Source: Elusimicrobiota bacterium
Lineage (GTDB): Bacteria > Elusimicrobiota > Elusimicrobia > UBA1565 > UBA9628
NCBI GenBank assembly: GCA_003452935.1
Contig: DMMY01000031.1
Coordinates: 1 to 64,000, forward strand
Direction of reading: 5' to 3'
Length of the DNA stretch: 64,000 nucleotides
Shown: positions 8,417 through 16,816 of the stretch, one piece after another
How positions within the stretch are numbered: position 1 is the first letter of the stretch
Layout: every line of letters begins with the position of its first letter
The notes under the pieces: generated by a model
The model's database searches: none
The model's input: the letters and a program-made list of their open reading frames with translations, nothing else
What the model was told of the DNA's origin: nothing
Translations under genes and position numbers: made by a program

Positions 8417-10326
8417 GATTTCCTCCCGGAGAGTTTTTTCTTGGCCTTTCTGGACGGTTTTGCCAAGCGCGCCGCGGCAGGGGCTTTGCTCAGTTCGGGA
8501 GCAGGAGGTTTCCCGGTCTGGGCCGCCGCCTTGGCTTTGTTCTGACGGTCACGTTCCGCGTCCAGGAAAGACTCCAAGCCCGCGACGATGGCCTCGGCCA
8601 GGACGCTGCGGAAGGCCGGGTCGTTGAGCTTTTCCTCATGGGCGGGGAACATCATGTAGAGCGACTCGACGAGGACGGCGGGCATGGCCGAGAGCCGGGC
8701 CACGGCCAGGTTTCCATAGCGCACGTCTTCGCCTGGAAAAGGGACGCGTTTCTCAAATGAGCGGTAGATGTGCCGGGCCAGGGCCAGGCTTTGCGGATGA
8801 TAGTAGAAAACGGAAAAGCCGCGCGGCTTGGCGAAAGGGTTGGAGCCGTCGGGCAGGGCGTTGTTATGAACGCTCACGAAGAGTTCCCCGCCTTTCTCGA
8901 CGGCCAGGCGGGTCCTTTCCGGCAAGGATATCTCCACGTCGTTGGCGGGCCGGGTCAGGACCGGGGCAGCGCCTTTTTTGAGCAGCAGGGCTTCGACGGC
9001 CTTGGCGATGGCGAAGTTCGCGTCCATTTCCCGGGTCCCCAGCGGGCCCGCGGCGTCGGTGGGCGCCGAGGATGGGCTGTGGCCGGGGTCGACGATGATG
9101 GCGCGTCCCGCCAGAGCGGACGCCGGAGGCTCGGCCAAGGCCGGGGCGCTGCGCAGTTCGAGCTTGAGGGAATTGCCTTCGTAGGTGGCTTGCCAGCCCC
9201 AAAGGGTGGCGTCCGCGTTGAGCCGGATGGCGAGGACCACCGCGCCCGTCGCCTCCTGCCGCCAACGGACTTCCTGCGCGAATTTCTCGGCCGAATCGTA
9301 GACGATCCAGTTGATATGCCCGACGCAGTTAAACAGCCGCAAAATGACGGTCCCGGGTTCCTGCGAGTCGTCCACGGCAAAGGCGACTTTCTCGCTGAGC
9401 GAGACGCGCACCACCGAAGCGGGGCCGGCGGACGTCACATTCACGGCTCCTGCCACGGCGCGAGGCGCGGGCGTGCCGGGCGGAAGCAATTCCACGTCCT
9501 TGGCGTCGATCCAGCCTTCCAGAGACGCCGACAGGGAAACCTTGAATTCGTTGCCCGCTCGTCCGGCCGTGACCAGGCGCACTCCCGCCGGCGGGAAAGC
9601 CATGTAGCCGTTGCCCGGTCCGGTGCGCAGCACGGCGCCGCTTTTGACGATCGCCACGGGCGGCGGTCCCGACGAAAGGGCGACGCGTCCGCGGCTGAAG
9701 GCTTGGGCCGAGGACCAGCCTGATTTTACCCGGCAGGCGATCTCGGCCGGCGGGGAGTCGTCGCCGGGGATGACGGTTTGCAGGGCTTCGTAAATTCCGG
9801 GGCTGCTCTCGCGCATATCCTGCCAGGCTTTTTTGCCGAGCCGGCACTGAGCCTTGCGTCCGGGACTTGCCCGCATGCGGAAAGTTAAGGAATCCCCAGA
9901 CCGCAATTCCATGTCCGCTTTCGGCCAGATCGATTCCGGGTCGACGGCCAGGGGTTTTTCGGGCAGGGGCGGCGGCGGCGCGGCCACGAATATCCGGCGG
10001 ACGAAGGAGGCGGGGGAGTCCTTGAGGTTTAGGTCGAAATTGAAGCTGAATGTTCCCGACGAGACGGGAAGCCAGGCCAGGAAGGCGCCGTTGGAGTGGA
10101 CGGCGATGGTCGTGCCGTTGATGGTCAAGGGCGCCGAGGGGTCCGAGACCGACCCGAAGACGAACTCTCCGTCGGAAAGGGGCATGGTCAGGCCTTCGGG
10201 AGGCCACATGACGATGATCGGGGCCGTGGAGCGCTGGGGATGGAGGATATCGGCCGCGTCCCCGCCATAAGCGGCTTGCCCGTTATAGCTGAAGGCGGTC
10301 AGGGCCAGCCATAGCGCTGGAAACAT
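8413..10326 (-). CDS. N-acetylmuramoyl-L-alanine amidase (Amidase_3) with SH3-like domain
   Basis: A 637-residue secreted cell-wall hydrolase that cleaves the lactyl-peptide bond of peptidoglycan. It has an N-terminal signal peptide (about 1-19), beta-rich regions with an SH3-like segment near residues 225-285, an AMIN-like beta region (about 300-395) and the catalytic domain (about 410-600). Zinc ligands are His416 (VDPGH), Glu433 (TREMD) and His487 (VHNNA); the catalytic glutamate is Glu554 (LVESLYM). The tail beyond 600 is Lys/Ala/Pro-rich and basic. The gene begins 9 bp after the C39/NlpC gene and overlaps the GAF-PAS gene. The combination of amidase and NlpC/P60 peptidase suggests a dedicated peptidoglycan-remodelling operon. 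Confidence 0.9.
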   Translation of the reverse strand: MFPALWLALTAFSYNGQAAYGGDAADILHPQRSTAPIIVMWPPEGLTMPLSDGEFVFGSVSDPSAPLTINGTTIAVHSNGAFLAWLPVSSGTFSFNFDLNLKDSPASFVRRIFVAAPPPPLPEKPLAVDPESIWPKADMELRSGDSLTFRMRASPGRKAQCRLGKKAWQDMRESSPGIYEALQTVIPGDDSPPAEIACRVKSGWSSAQAFSRGRVALSSGPPPVAIVKSGAVLRTGPGNGYMAFPPAGVRLVTAGRAGNEFKVSLSASLEGWIDAKDVELLPPGTPAPRAVAGAVNVTSAGPASVVRVSLSEKVAFAVDDSQEPGTVILRLFNCVGHINWIVYDSAEKFAQEVRWRQEATGAVVLAIRLNADATLWGWQATYEGNSLKLELRSAPALAEPPASALAGRAIIVDPGHSPSSAPTDAAGPLGTREMDANFAIAKAVEALLLKKGAAPVLTRPANDVEISLPERTRLAVEKGGELFVSVHNNALPDGSNPFAKPRGFSVFYYHPQSLALARHIYRSFEKRVPFPGEDVRYGNLAVARLSAMPAVLVESLYMMFPAHEEKLNDPAFRSVLAEAIVAGLESFLDAERDRQNKAKAAAQTGKPPAPELSKAPAAARLAKPSRKAKKKLSGRKS

Positions 10327-10335
10327 GGCGCTATT

Positions 10336-12237
10336 CTACAAAAAGTAAGTTCCGAAGAAGATGCGTCTTTTTCTCGGGACGACGGAACTATGATCCGTCA
10401 CGAGATGGCCGGACTCGATGTCGCGCAGGGGGACTTGAAACCGCTCCAAGAAAGTGCAGCGCAAGGCTTGGCCCGGGTTTTGGCGGCTTTCGATGAGGCC
10501 GTCGCCTCCGGCGTAGATCATTACATGGCTGATCCTTCGGGTGCGGGGGCCGGCGCTGAGGAACACCAGGTCCCCCATGGCCAGCCGCCGGCGCGAGATC
10601 GGCCGGCAGCGCAGCATCTGCTCGTGCGCGTCCCGCGGCACGTCGATGCCGCAAACCCGGAAGGCCAGGCTCACCAGGCCCGAGCAGTCGACCCCGGTCG
10701 AGGGATCGGTCTGGACGCCGGAGCGGCCGCCCCAGTGGTAGCGGGTTCCCAGGAAGAGCGCCGCGGTGCTGATGATCAGAGGCCGGCGAAGGTTTTTGCG
10801 CGCGGATATTTCGGCCAGGGCATTGGGAGCTATCTCGCCCAGGCTGCCGTCGAGAAGCCTGATCCGGGCGCGCCCAGCTTTTTGCCCGCCAAGGACGAGC
10901 CGCGTGCCCACCGAAAGGTTTAGAACTTCGTCCGCTTTCTTGAGCGGGGCCAGCTTGCGGCGCACCACGACGTTGGGCGCGGAGGGCCGCGCGCAGGTCA
11001 GGGCGTCGGCTCTCATCCATCCTGGATACCCTTGCCAGACCCGTCCGCGGCAAAAATCCGCCTGTTCGTCGGCCAGGACTCGGACCCAGTCGCCTCGCGC
11101 CGATAGGGCCGTGACGGATTCGTCGTAAAGCAGTTGGGACAGGAGCCCTCTGGCGTGCAGGCGTCGGCGTTTGGGCAGGCGCGGAGAGGATCGCAGGTCC
11201 GCGACGGGGATGCCCACGCTCATGCGCCTCTGCAAGGGTGGAGCCAGGAGATAGGCCAGGCCGCGCTTATTAACGGCCCAGGCGCGATGGAATTCCCCGC
11301 GGTCGTATATCCGGCGGGCATGGCGGGCCGAGGAGCCGGCCGGATCCATGACGATGACATCGCCTTTGGCCGTGAAACCCGAGACAACGACGAGATGTCC
11401 GCGCGTCCGTTCGATAGGAGCGCCGGAGAGCTCGCCCGGTCCGAAGGTGAGGCTGACGATGACGGGACGGCCATCGGCTACTTCCGCGGCAAGATCCTCG
11501 AGCGATCCCAGCCGAGCGACCAGGCCCTCAAGGCCTAGGGCCGCGGCGGCGGCCACGTTAAAAGTCCAGTTGCCGAAGTCGCCTGTCGATCGGTCGCGGA
11601 CGCGCTCGGCCATCTCGATGGTGTCTTGACGCCTTTTCCAGTACTGCAGGACCGCGGCCAGGGATGTGGGGCTGCAGATGTCTCTCCGGTAGTCCTGCGG
11701 TTCGACCATTTGCGACCGCGCCGGGACCCGCAGTTCGCGAACCCAGGGACCGGCATGGAAAGGGCCGGGCCGCGCGGCGCAGGAGGCATCCGAGACCGTG
11801 GCCGCGGCCAGGCGCAGAAGGGCCGGCCGGCCTGGCGCTGAAATGGCTATGCGCAAACGCGCCGCCAAGGCCGGAGATTTGAGCTTGATGGTGTCTATCG
11901 CGACCGAGCCTTGGTCATCCTCCTGTTTGCCCGGGGAGCTCATCTCCAGGCGATGATTTGCGCCGCCTATCGCCGTTCCCAAGGAATACCAGGCCGACCA
12001 TTGCCCTTGAGCGCGTGTTTGCGCCGACATTTCCAGGCGGGCTCCGGGCGGCAGTTGGGCGTTCCAGGAACCCACCAGATCGTCGAACGGCCCGGGAGCT
12101 TCCAGGACCGGAGATTCAAGAATCGCCTGGGATCGATTCGTCCGGAATATGCCCTGGGCGAAGGGCACGCGCTTCAGTCCTTGCAAGCGGCAGGCGCAGG
12201 CCTCCAGCGGCGTTCGTATGACCCAGGTGTGTTTCAT
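10336..12237 (-). CDS. Fused C39-like peptidase and NlpC/P60 endopeptidase
   Basis: A 633-residue protein with two papain-fold peptidase domains. The N-terminal part (about 1-165) is beta-rich. A C39-like domain follows with Cys188 (ICSPTS), His281 (TRGHLVV) and Asp298 (MDPAG). SH3-like segments (about 350-480) separate it from a C-terminal NlpC/P60 domain with Cys518 (VDCSGLV) and His571 (ISHVMIY). No clear signal peptide is seen with this start, which is odd for an enzyme with an NlpC/P60 domain that should act on the wall. A start further upstream is ruled out by the ferredoxin gene 11 bp away. Both catalytic sets look intact. NlpC/P60 domains cut peptide stems; the C39-like half may process another substrate or bind stems. 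Confidence 0.88.
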   Translation of the reverse strand: MKHTWVIRTPLEACACRLQGLKRVPFAQGIFRTNRSQAILESPVLEAPGPFDDLVGSWNAQLPPGARLEMSAQTRAQGQWSAWYSLGTAIGGANHRLEMSSPGKQEDDQGSVAIDTIKLKSPALAARLRIAISAPGRPALLRLAAATVSDASCAARPGPFHAGPWVRELRVPARSQMVEPQDYRRDICSPTSLAAVLQYWKRRQDTIEMAERVRDRSTGDFGNWTFNVAAAAALGLEGLVARLGSLEDLAAEVADGRPVIVSLTFGPGELSGAPIERTRGHLVVVSGFTAKGDVIVMDPAGSSARHARRIYDRGEFHRAWAVNKRGLAYLLAPPLQRRMSVGIPVADLRSSPRLPKRRRLHARGLLSQLLYDESVTALSARGDWVRVLADEQADFCRGRVWQGYPGWMRADALTCARPSAPNVVVRRKLAPLKKADEVLNLSVGTRLVLGGQKAGRARIRLLDGSLGEIAPNALAEISARKNLRRPLIISTAALFLGTRYHWGGRSGVQTDPSTGVDCSGLVSLAFRVCGIDVPRDAHEQMLRCRPISRRRLAMGDLVFLSAGPRTRRISHVMIYAGGDGLIESRQNPGQALRCTFLERFQVPLRDIESGHLVTDHSSVVPRKRRIFFGTYFL

Positions 12238-12248
12238 CCAAAGACGCC

Positions 12249-12563
12249 CTATCTGACGAGCTTGTGTCCCGGCTTGCGCGGCTGGTCATCCGCGGGCCGG
12301 GGTTCCAGCGGGGGGTTGGGTTTGAATTTCGGAGCAAGTTCCGCGTTGACCTTGGCCCAGGCCGGGTTGTCGTCCGCGGAGCCGACAATGGCGCCAATGG
12401 GGCACTCATGCAGGCAGATGTCGCAGTCTATGCAGGTTTCCGGATCAATGACCATGAACGGCTGCTCATTATGGATTCCCGGATGGATGGCGTCGACCGG
12501 GCAGACCGCCGCGCATCGGGCATAGGTCTCTCCTAAGCAGGTTTCAGTAATGACATGGGGCAT
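12249..12563 (-). CDS. fdxA: Seven-iron type ferredoxin
   Basis: A 104-residue electron carrier. Cysteines follow the FdxA pattern: Cys9-x7-Cys17-x3-Cys21-Pro and Cys44-x2-Cys47-x2-Cys50-x3-Cys54-Pro. The x7 spacing in the first motif is that of [3Fe-4S]/[4Fe-4S] ferredoxins. The C-terminal 30 residues are Pro-rich and charged, as in that family. A GGAGGG ribosome site precedes the ATG. It heads the minus-strand run that continues into the C39/NlpC gene 11 bp later. No redox enzyme in the window is an obvious partner. Confidence 0.92.
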   Translation of the reverse strand: MPHVITETCLGETYARCAAVCPVDAIHPGIHNEQPFMVIDPETCIDCDICLHECPIGAIVGSADDNPAWAKVNAELAPKFKPNPPLEPRPADDQPRKPGHKLVR

Positions 12564-12689
12564 GGCAGAAGCCCTCCGTATGAGACGGCGTCCTGAAAAT
12601 ATCTTTAAAAAATCGTACTTGTTTCTCGTGGCCGCGTCAATTCCCGTCCGGAGCCTTGGATAAAAAAGGATTAAATTTTAAGGCGCCTA

Positions 12690-12718
12690 TTGACATCGAC
12701 GTCTTGGGAGCTTAAACT
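12690..12718 (+). promoter_or_regulatory. Sigma70-type promoter for the small lipoprotein
   Basis: A perfect TTGACA (12690-12695) is followed after 17 bases by TAAACT (12713-12718). A start near 12725 would give a leader of about 55 bases to the ATG at 12781. Confidence 0.55.
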
Positions 12719-12780
12719 TTCCTTGAAGTTACATATCGCGCGGTCGCAAAATGGCTGCGGCATCAAGAGAGGTGGCTATT

Positions 12781-12966
12781 ATGAAAAAAAACGCGTTGCG
12801 CTTGACGGCTATTTTTTTCGCTGCGGGTCTGACCGGCGTCATGGCATGCTCCAGCGATAGCAGCAGCTGCGGCTCTACCGACACGAGCACCACGACGCTG
12901 AGCTGCGGCCGGGGCACTCATCAGAGCGGCACCCAGTGCGTGGCCAACGACGCCTCGGCGCAATGA
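12781..12966 (+). CDS. Small Ser/Thr/Cys-rich putative lipoprotein
   Basis: A 61-residue protein beginning MKKNALRL, with an AGAGGTGG ribosome-site-like stretch 8 bases upstream. Residues 1-20 are a signal peptide ending VMAC, so Cys21 is a plausible lipidation site. The mature part is only about 40 residues, rich in Ser, Thr and Gly with three more cysteines. No family is recognised. A good promoter lies upstream. A longer reading from 12751 is possible but lacks a ribosome site. It is convergent with the gene ending at 12968, with 1 bp between them. Confidence 0.65.
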   Translation: MKKNALRLTAIFFAAGLTGVMACSSDSSSCGSTDTSTTTLSCGRGTHQSGTQCVANDASAQ

Positions 12967-12967
12967 T

Positions 12968-13765
12968 CTAACGGCCGCGATTAGGGTCCGGGTTCTGCAA
13001 GGTCTTCTGGAGCTGGGGGTTGCCTTGCAGGATCTGGCCCAATATCTGATTCTGGTCGACTTGTCCTGCGCCGAACATCCCGGCGGTCAAGGCCGGCGGC
13101 AGACCCATGGCGGAGGCGGTGTTTGAGATGAGCCCCTTGATAATGCCGTCCTCCTTGAGAAGGTCCGCGGCTGAAGACAGCAGCTCGGCCGGCGCCTGCC
13201 TGATTCCGTCCTTGACGAAGGAGTGGATATCCGGGTTCGTGGCGTACTTTGCCACGAGCTTTCCGAAATCCTTGGATTTCGCCAGCCCGCGCAGGAAGTT
13301 GATGGGATCGTGGTCGCGCATATAATCGTTATTGAGCTTTCTGAGTTCAGGCGATTTCATCCAATCCTTTCCGTACTGCGCGATGGCCGGGCAGCGCCGG
13401 GTGTAGGCGAGAGCGAAAGCCCGGGCTTTCGCTTCGGCATTGCGGACCGCCGCGGTGAAGCTCTGCGCGGCACTTTTTGGGGCTTCCTGGGAGCTTCGCC
13501 CGCCTTCGCCGAACCGCATTTTGCCCATGCCTCCGCTCTGGACCATCGCCAGACCTGACTGCGTCTGTACGGGCATTGACGCGGCCTTCGACCTGTCCCG
13601 CGAGTATTCCTGGGTCCTGTTAAGGTCGAACCCCGAGGCGTCGGCCGAAGGCTTGTCAGGCTGCCTGAGTTGGTAGATCATCACGCCGATCGCCGAGCCC
13701 GCGATGACGACGACCGCCAAGGCGCCCGCGCCCAGGCTTCTGCGCTGAGGAACTTGAGGGTCCAT
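12968..13765 (-). CDS. Membrane-anchored protein of unknown function
   Basis: A 265-residue protein read from the ATG at 13765, followed by a short N-terminus and one membrane segment (about 10-29, GALAVVVIAGSAIGVMIY). The rest is probably periplasmic: a Gln/Ser-rich linker and then a helical domain (about 110-240) with the block CPAIAQYGKDWMKSPE. The open frame extends upstream to 13969, but that extension would overlap the oppositely directed promoter and the start of the barrel gene, so I do not use it. No ribosome site is clear. The C-terminus is rich in Gln, Asn and Gly. I do not recognise the family. Confidence 0.65.
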   Translation of the reverse strand: MDPQVPQRRSLGAGALAVVVIAGSAIGVMIYQLRQPDKPSADASGFDLNRTQEYSRDRSKAASMPVQTQSGLAMVQSGGMGKMRFGEGGRSSQEAPKSAAQSFTAAVRNAEAKARAFALAYTRRCPAIAQYGKDWMKSPELRKLNNDYMRDHDPINFLRGLAKSKDFGKLVAKYATNPDIHSFVKDGIRQAPAELLSSAADLLKEDGIIKGLISNTASAMGLPPALTAGMFGAGQVDQNQILGQILQGNPQLQKTLQNPDPNRGR

Positions 13766-13846
13766 TATTTGATTATTGCAGGTGGCCCCGGGGAAGTCAA
13801 GAGGCCCTGCCCCGGCTTGGTTCATAAATTCATAATGATATTTAGC

Positions 13847-13852
13847 TATAAT
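13847..13852 (+). promoter_or_regulatory. -10 box for a probably leaderless mRNA
   Basis: A perfect TATAAT ends 7 bases before the GTG at 13860, so transcription should start at or next to the start codon. The -35 region is weak. No ribosome site could fit. Confidence 0.5.
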
Positions 13853-13859
13853 CCGGACC

Positions 13860-15209
13860 GTGCATCGGCGTTGCTTTTGCCTGGCTGCGGCCCTGTTTTG
13901 GCCCGTGACGAGTTTGGCGGCGGGCTTTAGCGATTTTATGCCCGGCGCCAAGGCCATGGGCATGGGCATGGCTTACAGCGCCGTCGCCGACGATCCCAGC
14001 GCCATGTTCTTCAATCCGGCGGGCACGGCCAATACGCCGTATTCCCAGATCGGCGTGAGCGCGGGCCGCATGCTCTCCCCGGTGGGGACTTTGACCTTCG
14101 GCGCCATGACCTACCTGCGGCCTTATGAGCCGATCGATACCGCCACCGTGGGCGCCGCCTATTATGCCGGGCGGCAGACCCATGGCGGCGACAAGGACGT
14201 GTTCTTGGCGCATTATGCCCAGGAGATCCGCGTGCCGCAGGTCCCCCTGGCCAAGCCCTTGCGCGTCGGCGGCAACTTCAAGATATTCCATATCGATCAG
14301 GGCCGCGGCATCCCCGGCGCCGGCTTTGACGGCGGGGTGCTGGCGCGCTCCAACATCGGCCTCAGCGGCGCGTTTACGATCATGGATCTGGCCACGAACG
14401 CGGGCGCTCCTCATCCGACGGTGGGCTTGGGCACGGCTTACACGTGGCAGCGGTGGCTCACGCTGGCCGGTGATATGCGCGTGCGGCCGGGTTTGACCGA
14501 GTTTTATCCGGGGCTGGAGGTTGCCTTCCATCAGGGGCTTTTGAAGCTGCGCGCCGGGCGGGGTTTTCAGCTCGACGGCGTGGGACAGGTCGCGTTCGGG
14601 CTGGGGGTCAACTTCTCGCCCGTCATCCTGGACGTGGCCATGACCGTGCCGACGAGCGGCATCCACCATCAGGGCGGCTCTTACCAGGCCAGTTGCAACT
14701 ACCGCTTCGGCGCCCCGTCTTTCGCCGGCAACTTCGTGGGACAGGCCGCGGCCCAGGCCGACGCCTTGCGCGCCGAGATCACGCAGCTGGAGGAACGCCG
14801 CAAGACCCTGCAGAGCGAGACCCAGGCCGCGGATTCGAACCGGGGCATCGTGGGCAACGAGATGCAGATATTGCAGAAGCGCGTTTCCGAGACGCAGGAC
14901 GAGCTGCGCCTGTTGCGCAAGAAAAAAGACGAGCTTGAATATGAGGTCTCCAGCCTCGAGCTTGAGAAGCGACGTTTGACTCCGCCCCCGCCCCCGTCCC
15001 CGCCCAAGCCCAAACCCAAGCCGGTCCCGGCTCCGGTTTGGCCCCGCAGCCATCAGGTCAGGCCCGGCGAGACTTTGCGCTCGATCGCCCAGCACTATTA
15101 CCAGGACGCGAGCCTTTGGGAACGGATATATGAAGCCAACCGCTCCCAGATAGAGCGCGGCCTGCCCAAGGAAGGCGCGACCCTTTCCATCCCGGAGCCC
15201 AGGCCCTGA
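13860..15209 (+). CDS. Outer-membrane barrel (PorV/UPF0164-like) fused to coiled coil and LysM
   Basis: A 449-residue secreted protein. The signal peptide (about 1-20) is followed by a FadL/PorV-type beta-barrel (about 21-285) with the characteristic opening GAKAMGMGMAYSAVADDPSAMFFNPAG. Residues about 300-375 form a long coiled coil, then a Pro/Lys spacer (PPPPPSPPKPKPKP), then a LysM domain (about 395-445) that should bind peptidoglycan. The protein would thus tie the outer membrane to the wall. The GTG start is supported by the signal peptide directly behind it and by the TATAAT 7 bases upstream. The next gene begins 13 bp after the stop. Confidence 0.85.
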   Translation: MHRRCFCLAAALFWPVTSLAAGFSDFMPGAKAMGMGMAYSAVADDPSAMFFNPAGTANTPYSQIGVSAGRMLSPVGTLTFGAMTYLRPYEPIDTATVGAAYYAGRQTHGGDKDVFLAHYAQEIRVPQVPLAKPLRVGGNFKIFHIDQGRGIPGAGFDGGVLARSNIGLSGAFTIMDLATNAGAPHPTVGLGTAYTWQRWLTLAGDMRVRPGLTEFYPGLEVAFHQGLLKLRAGRGFQLDGVGQVAFGLGVNFSPVILDVAMTVPTSGIHHQGGSYQASCNYRFGAPSFAGNFVGQAAAQADALRAEITQLEERRKTLQSETQAADSNRGIVGNEMQILQKRVSETQDELRLLRKKKDELEYEVSSLELEKRRLTPPPPPSPPKPKPKPVPAPVWPRSHQVRPGETLRSIAQHYYQDASLWERIYEANRSQIERGLPKEGATLSIPEPRP

Positions 15210-15222
15210 GGGACGCCGACAT

Positions 15223-16389
15223 ATGGCATCCATAGGCCTGCTGTGCGGCGAGGAACTCGACCGCCAGAGATTGGTCCTGCTGGCCGGCGAGGCCGGGCAC
15301 ATGGTCCTGCCCGCCGGCCGCATCCCCGAGGCGGTTGAAATCCTGCGCGAGCACCGGCCCAAGGCCGTCATGGTCGTAGATGGCCCCGGTCAGGACGCCG
15401 CCGCCGCGGTCCGGGAGATACTGCGCGTGGCGCCTCTGGTCGCCATCGTCGTCGTCCAGAAGCGGCGCGACGCCAATCGCGCGGTCTTTCTCATGCGCCA
15501 AGGAGCCGCCGAGGTGCTGGCCGCGCCCTGGAGCCGCGAAAATCTCGAGGCCTGCCTGGCCAAGACCATGCGCTACCAGGGCACGGCTTTTGCCGTGGTT
15601 TACGCGCCGCCGCGGCGCTCGGTCCATTATTTTGTGCTGGCGGTCCTGGCTTTTTTCGGCGCGGCCTTGGGAACGGCGGTCTGGCAGCGCCAGCAGCGGC
15701 TCCGGCAAGAGGCGCTGGAGCGCGTGTACCATTGGGACATGCCTTACAAGTATCCCGCGGGCCTGGCTTTTGACGGCAAGAGCCTTTGGGCGGCGGATTG
15801 GTTCTCGCAATCGCTTTACGAGCATTCGCCCGATGATCTCTCCATCAAACGAATCATCCATTTTACGGCGCAGATGCCGGTCTCGGTCGCTTTTGCCATG
15901 GACGCGGTCTGGTCGGTCAGCGCCGGCGGCGCTATCGTGCGGCATATGCGCGACGCGACGCTCACGGCGGTCGAGAAATACCAGGACGCGGCTGCCCAGA
16001 CGGCCGGCATCGCCTACGACGGGCTCTATCTGTGGACCAGCGACCCTGCCCGGCGGCTCATCTATAAGCGCCTGACGGACGCCGGCCTGACCGTGCTCGC
16101 GGCTTATCGCTATCCCGGCGGGGAGCCCATGGCCCTGGCCTTCGACGGGAAGACCCTGTGGTCCCTGGACTCGGCCAACCGTGAGCTCGTGCGCCATAAC
16201 CTGGAGCGGCCCGACGAGGCCACGGGCCGCGTTTCGTTGCCCGAGTACCGGGGCGGGGAATTCAAGCCCATGGGCCTGGCCTGGGATGGGACGCGCTTCT
16301 GGACCATCGCGGAGCGCGTGCCCAAGGGATCCGGCCCGGCGCGCCTCTTCAAGCACGCCGACCTTTCCGCCATGGTCATGCGGCGCTGA
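15223..16389 (+). CDS. Degenerate receiver - TM - beta-propeller fusion protein
   Basis: A 388-residue protein of unusual build. Residues 1-118 resemble a response-regulator receiver with a candidate phospho-acceptor Asp53 (VMVVDGPG). The conserved Thr/Ser and Lys positions are replaced (VVVQKR and LAAPWS), so it is probably a pseudo-receiver. One membrane helix (about 134-153) follows. Residues about 175-388 are propeller-like repeats with the pattern GLAFDGKSLWAADW, GIAYDGLYLWTSDP, ALAFDGKTLWSLDS and GLAWDGTRFWTIAE. The topology implies a cytoplasmic receiver and a periplasmic propeller. It lies 13 bp after the barrel-LysM gene, so the two may form an envelope-sensing pair. Confidence 0.75.
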   Translation: MASIGLLCGEELDRQRLVLLAGEAGHMVLPAGRIPEAVEILREHRPKAVMVVDGPGQDAAAAVREILRVAPLVAIVVVQKRRDANRAVFLMRQGAAEVLAAPWSRENLEACLAKTMRYQGTAFAVVYAPPRRSVHYFVLAVLAFFGAALGTAVWQRQQRLRQEALERVYHWDMPYKYPAGLAFDGKSLWAADWFSQSLYEHSPDDLSIKRIIHFTAQMPVSVAFAMDAVWSVSAGGAIVRHMRDATLTAVEKYQDAAAQTAGIAYDGLYLWTSDPARRLIYKRLTDAGLTVLAAYRYPGGEPMALAFDGKTLWSLDSANRELVRHNLERPDEATGRVSLPEYRGGEFKPMGLAWDGTRFWTIAERVPKGSGPARLFKHADLSAMVMRR

Positions 16390-16390
16390 C

Positions 16391-16720
16391 ATGGCCAGAT
16401 CCGCGAATTTCCTTCCGGCGCTCCTGCGTTTCCCCGGGGAACTTGCCCGGGAGGATGGTTGGGGCCGTTTTTTGGAGTTGGCGGCCTCGGCCGCCGTTCT
16501 GTCCACCCAGACGCCGTTGAAGCCGCTGGAGAGAATCCTTCTTTCTTTCGAGGTTTACGGCGAGAAGTTCAAGGACGTGCCGGCCCGGGTCGAGCACGCC
16601 GAGCGCGACCTCGACGGCTTCTGCCGCGCCGAGCTCCGCTTCCAGGACGAAGTCGAGAAGCGGCGTTTGGCCCGGGTCCTGGCGGACCTGCTGTCCCGGC
16701 AGGTCGACAGCCCGAAATAG
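16391..16720 (+). CDS. Small hypothetical protein
   Basis: A 109-residue soluble, probably helical protein starting at the ATG one base after the stop of the propeller fusion gene, so it is very likely in the same operon. It has no signal peptide, no metal-binding Cys/His clusters and no motif I recognise. The C-terminal half is charged (FQDEVEKRRLARVLADLL). A frame extension upstream exists but would lie inside the preceding gene. Confidence 0.55.
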   Translation: MARSANFLPALLRFPGELAREDGWGRFLELAASAAVLSTQTPLKPLERILLSFEVYGEKFKDVPARVEHAERDLDGFCRAELRFQDEVEKRRLARVLADLLSRQVDSPK

Positions 16721-16747
16721 CCGCCGCAGACCGTTCCATTATACGTC

Positions 16748-16776
16748 TTGGAGTCTTACCGCAAGATTGCTATAGT
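16748..16776 (+). promoter_or_regulatory. Promoter of the glycan operon
   Basis: TTGGAG (16748-16753), 17 bases, TATAGT (16771-16776). The start of transcription near 16783 lies upstream of the ATG at 16817, which argues against the longer TTG-initiated reading that begins inside the -35 box. Confidence 0.5.
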
Positions 16777-16816
16777 GGGGAAATTGTTTTCATCTGGCGT
16801 AGCCGTGAATGCCGGG

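Noticed and set aside
13842..16506. Minus-strand open frames of about 480-510 codons
   Set aside because: They lie opposite the barrel-LysM and propeller genes, are rich in His, Arg, Gly and Gln, and show no domain.
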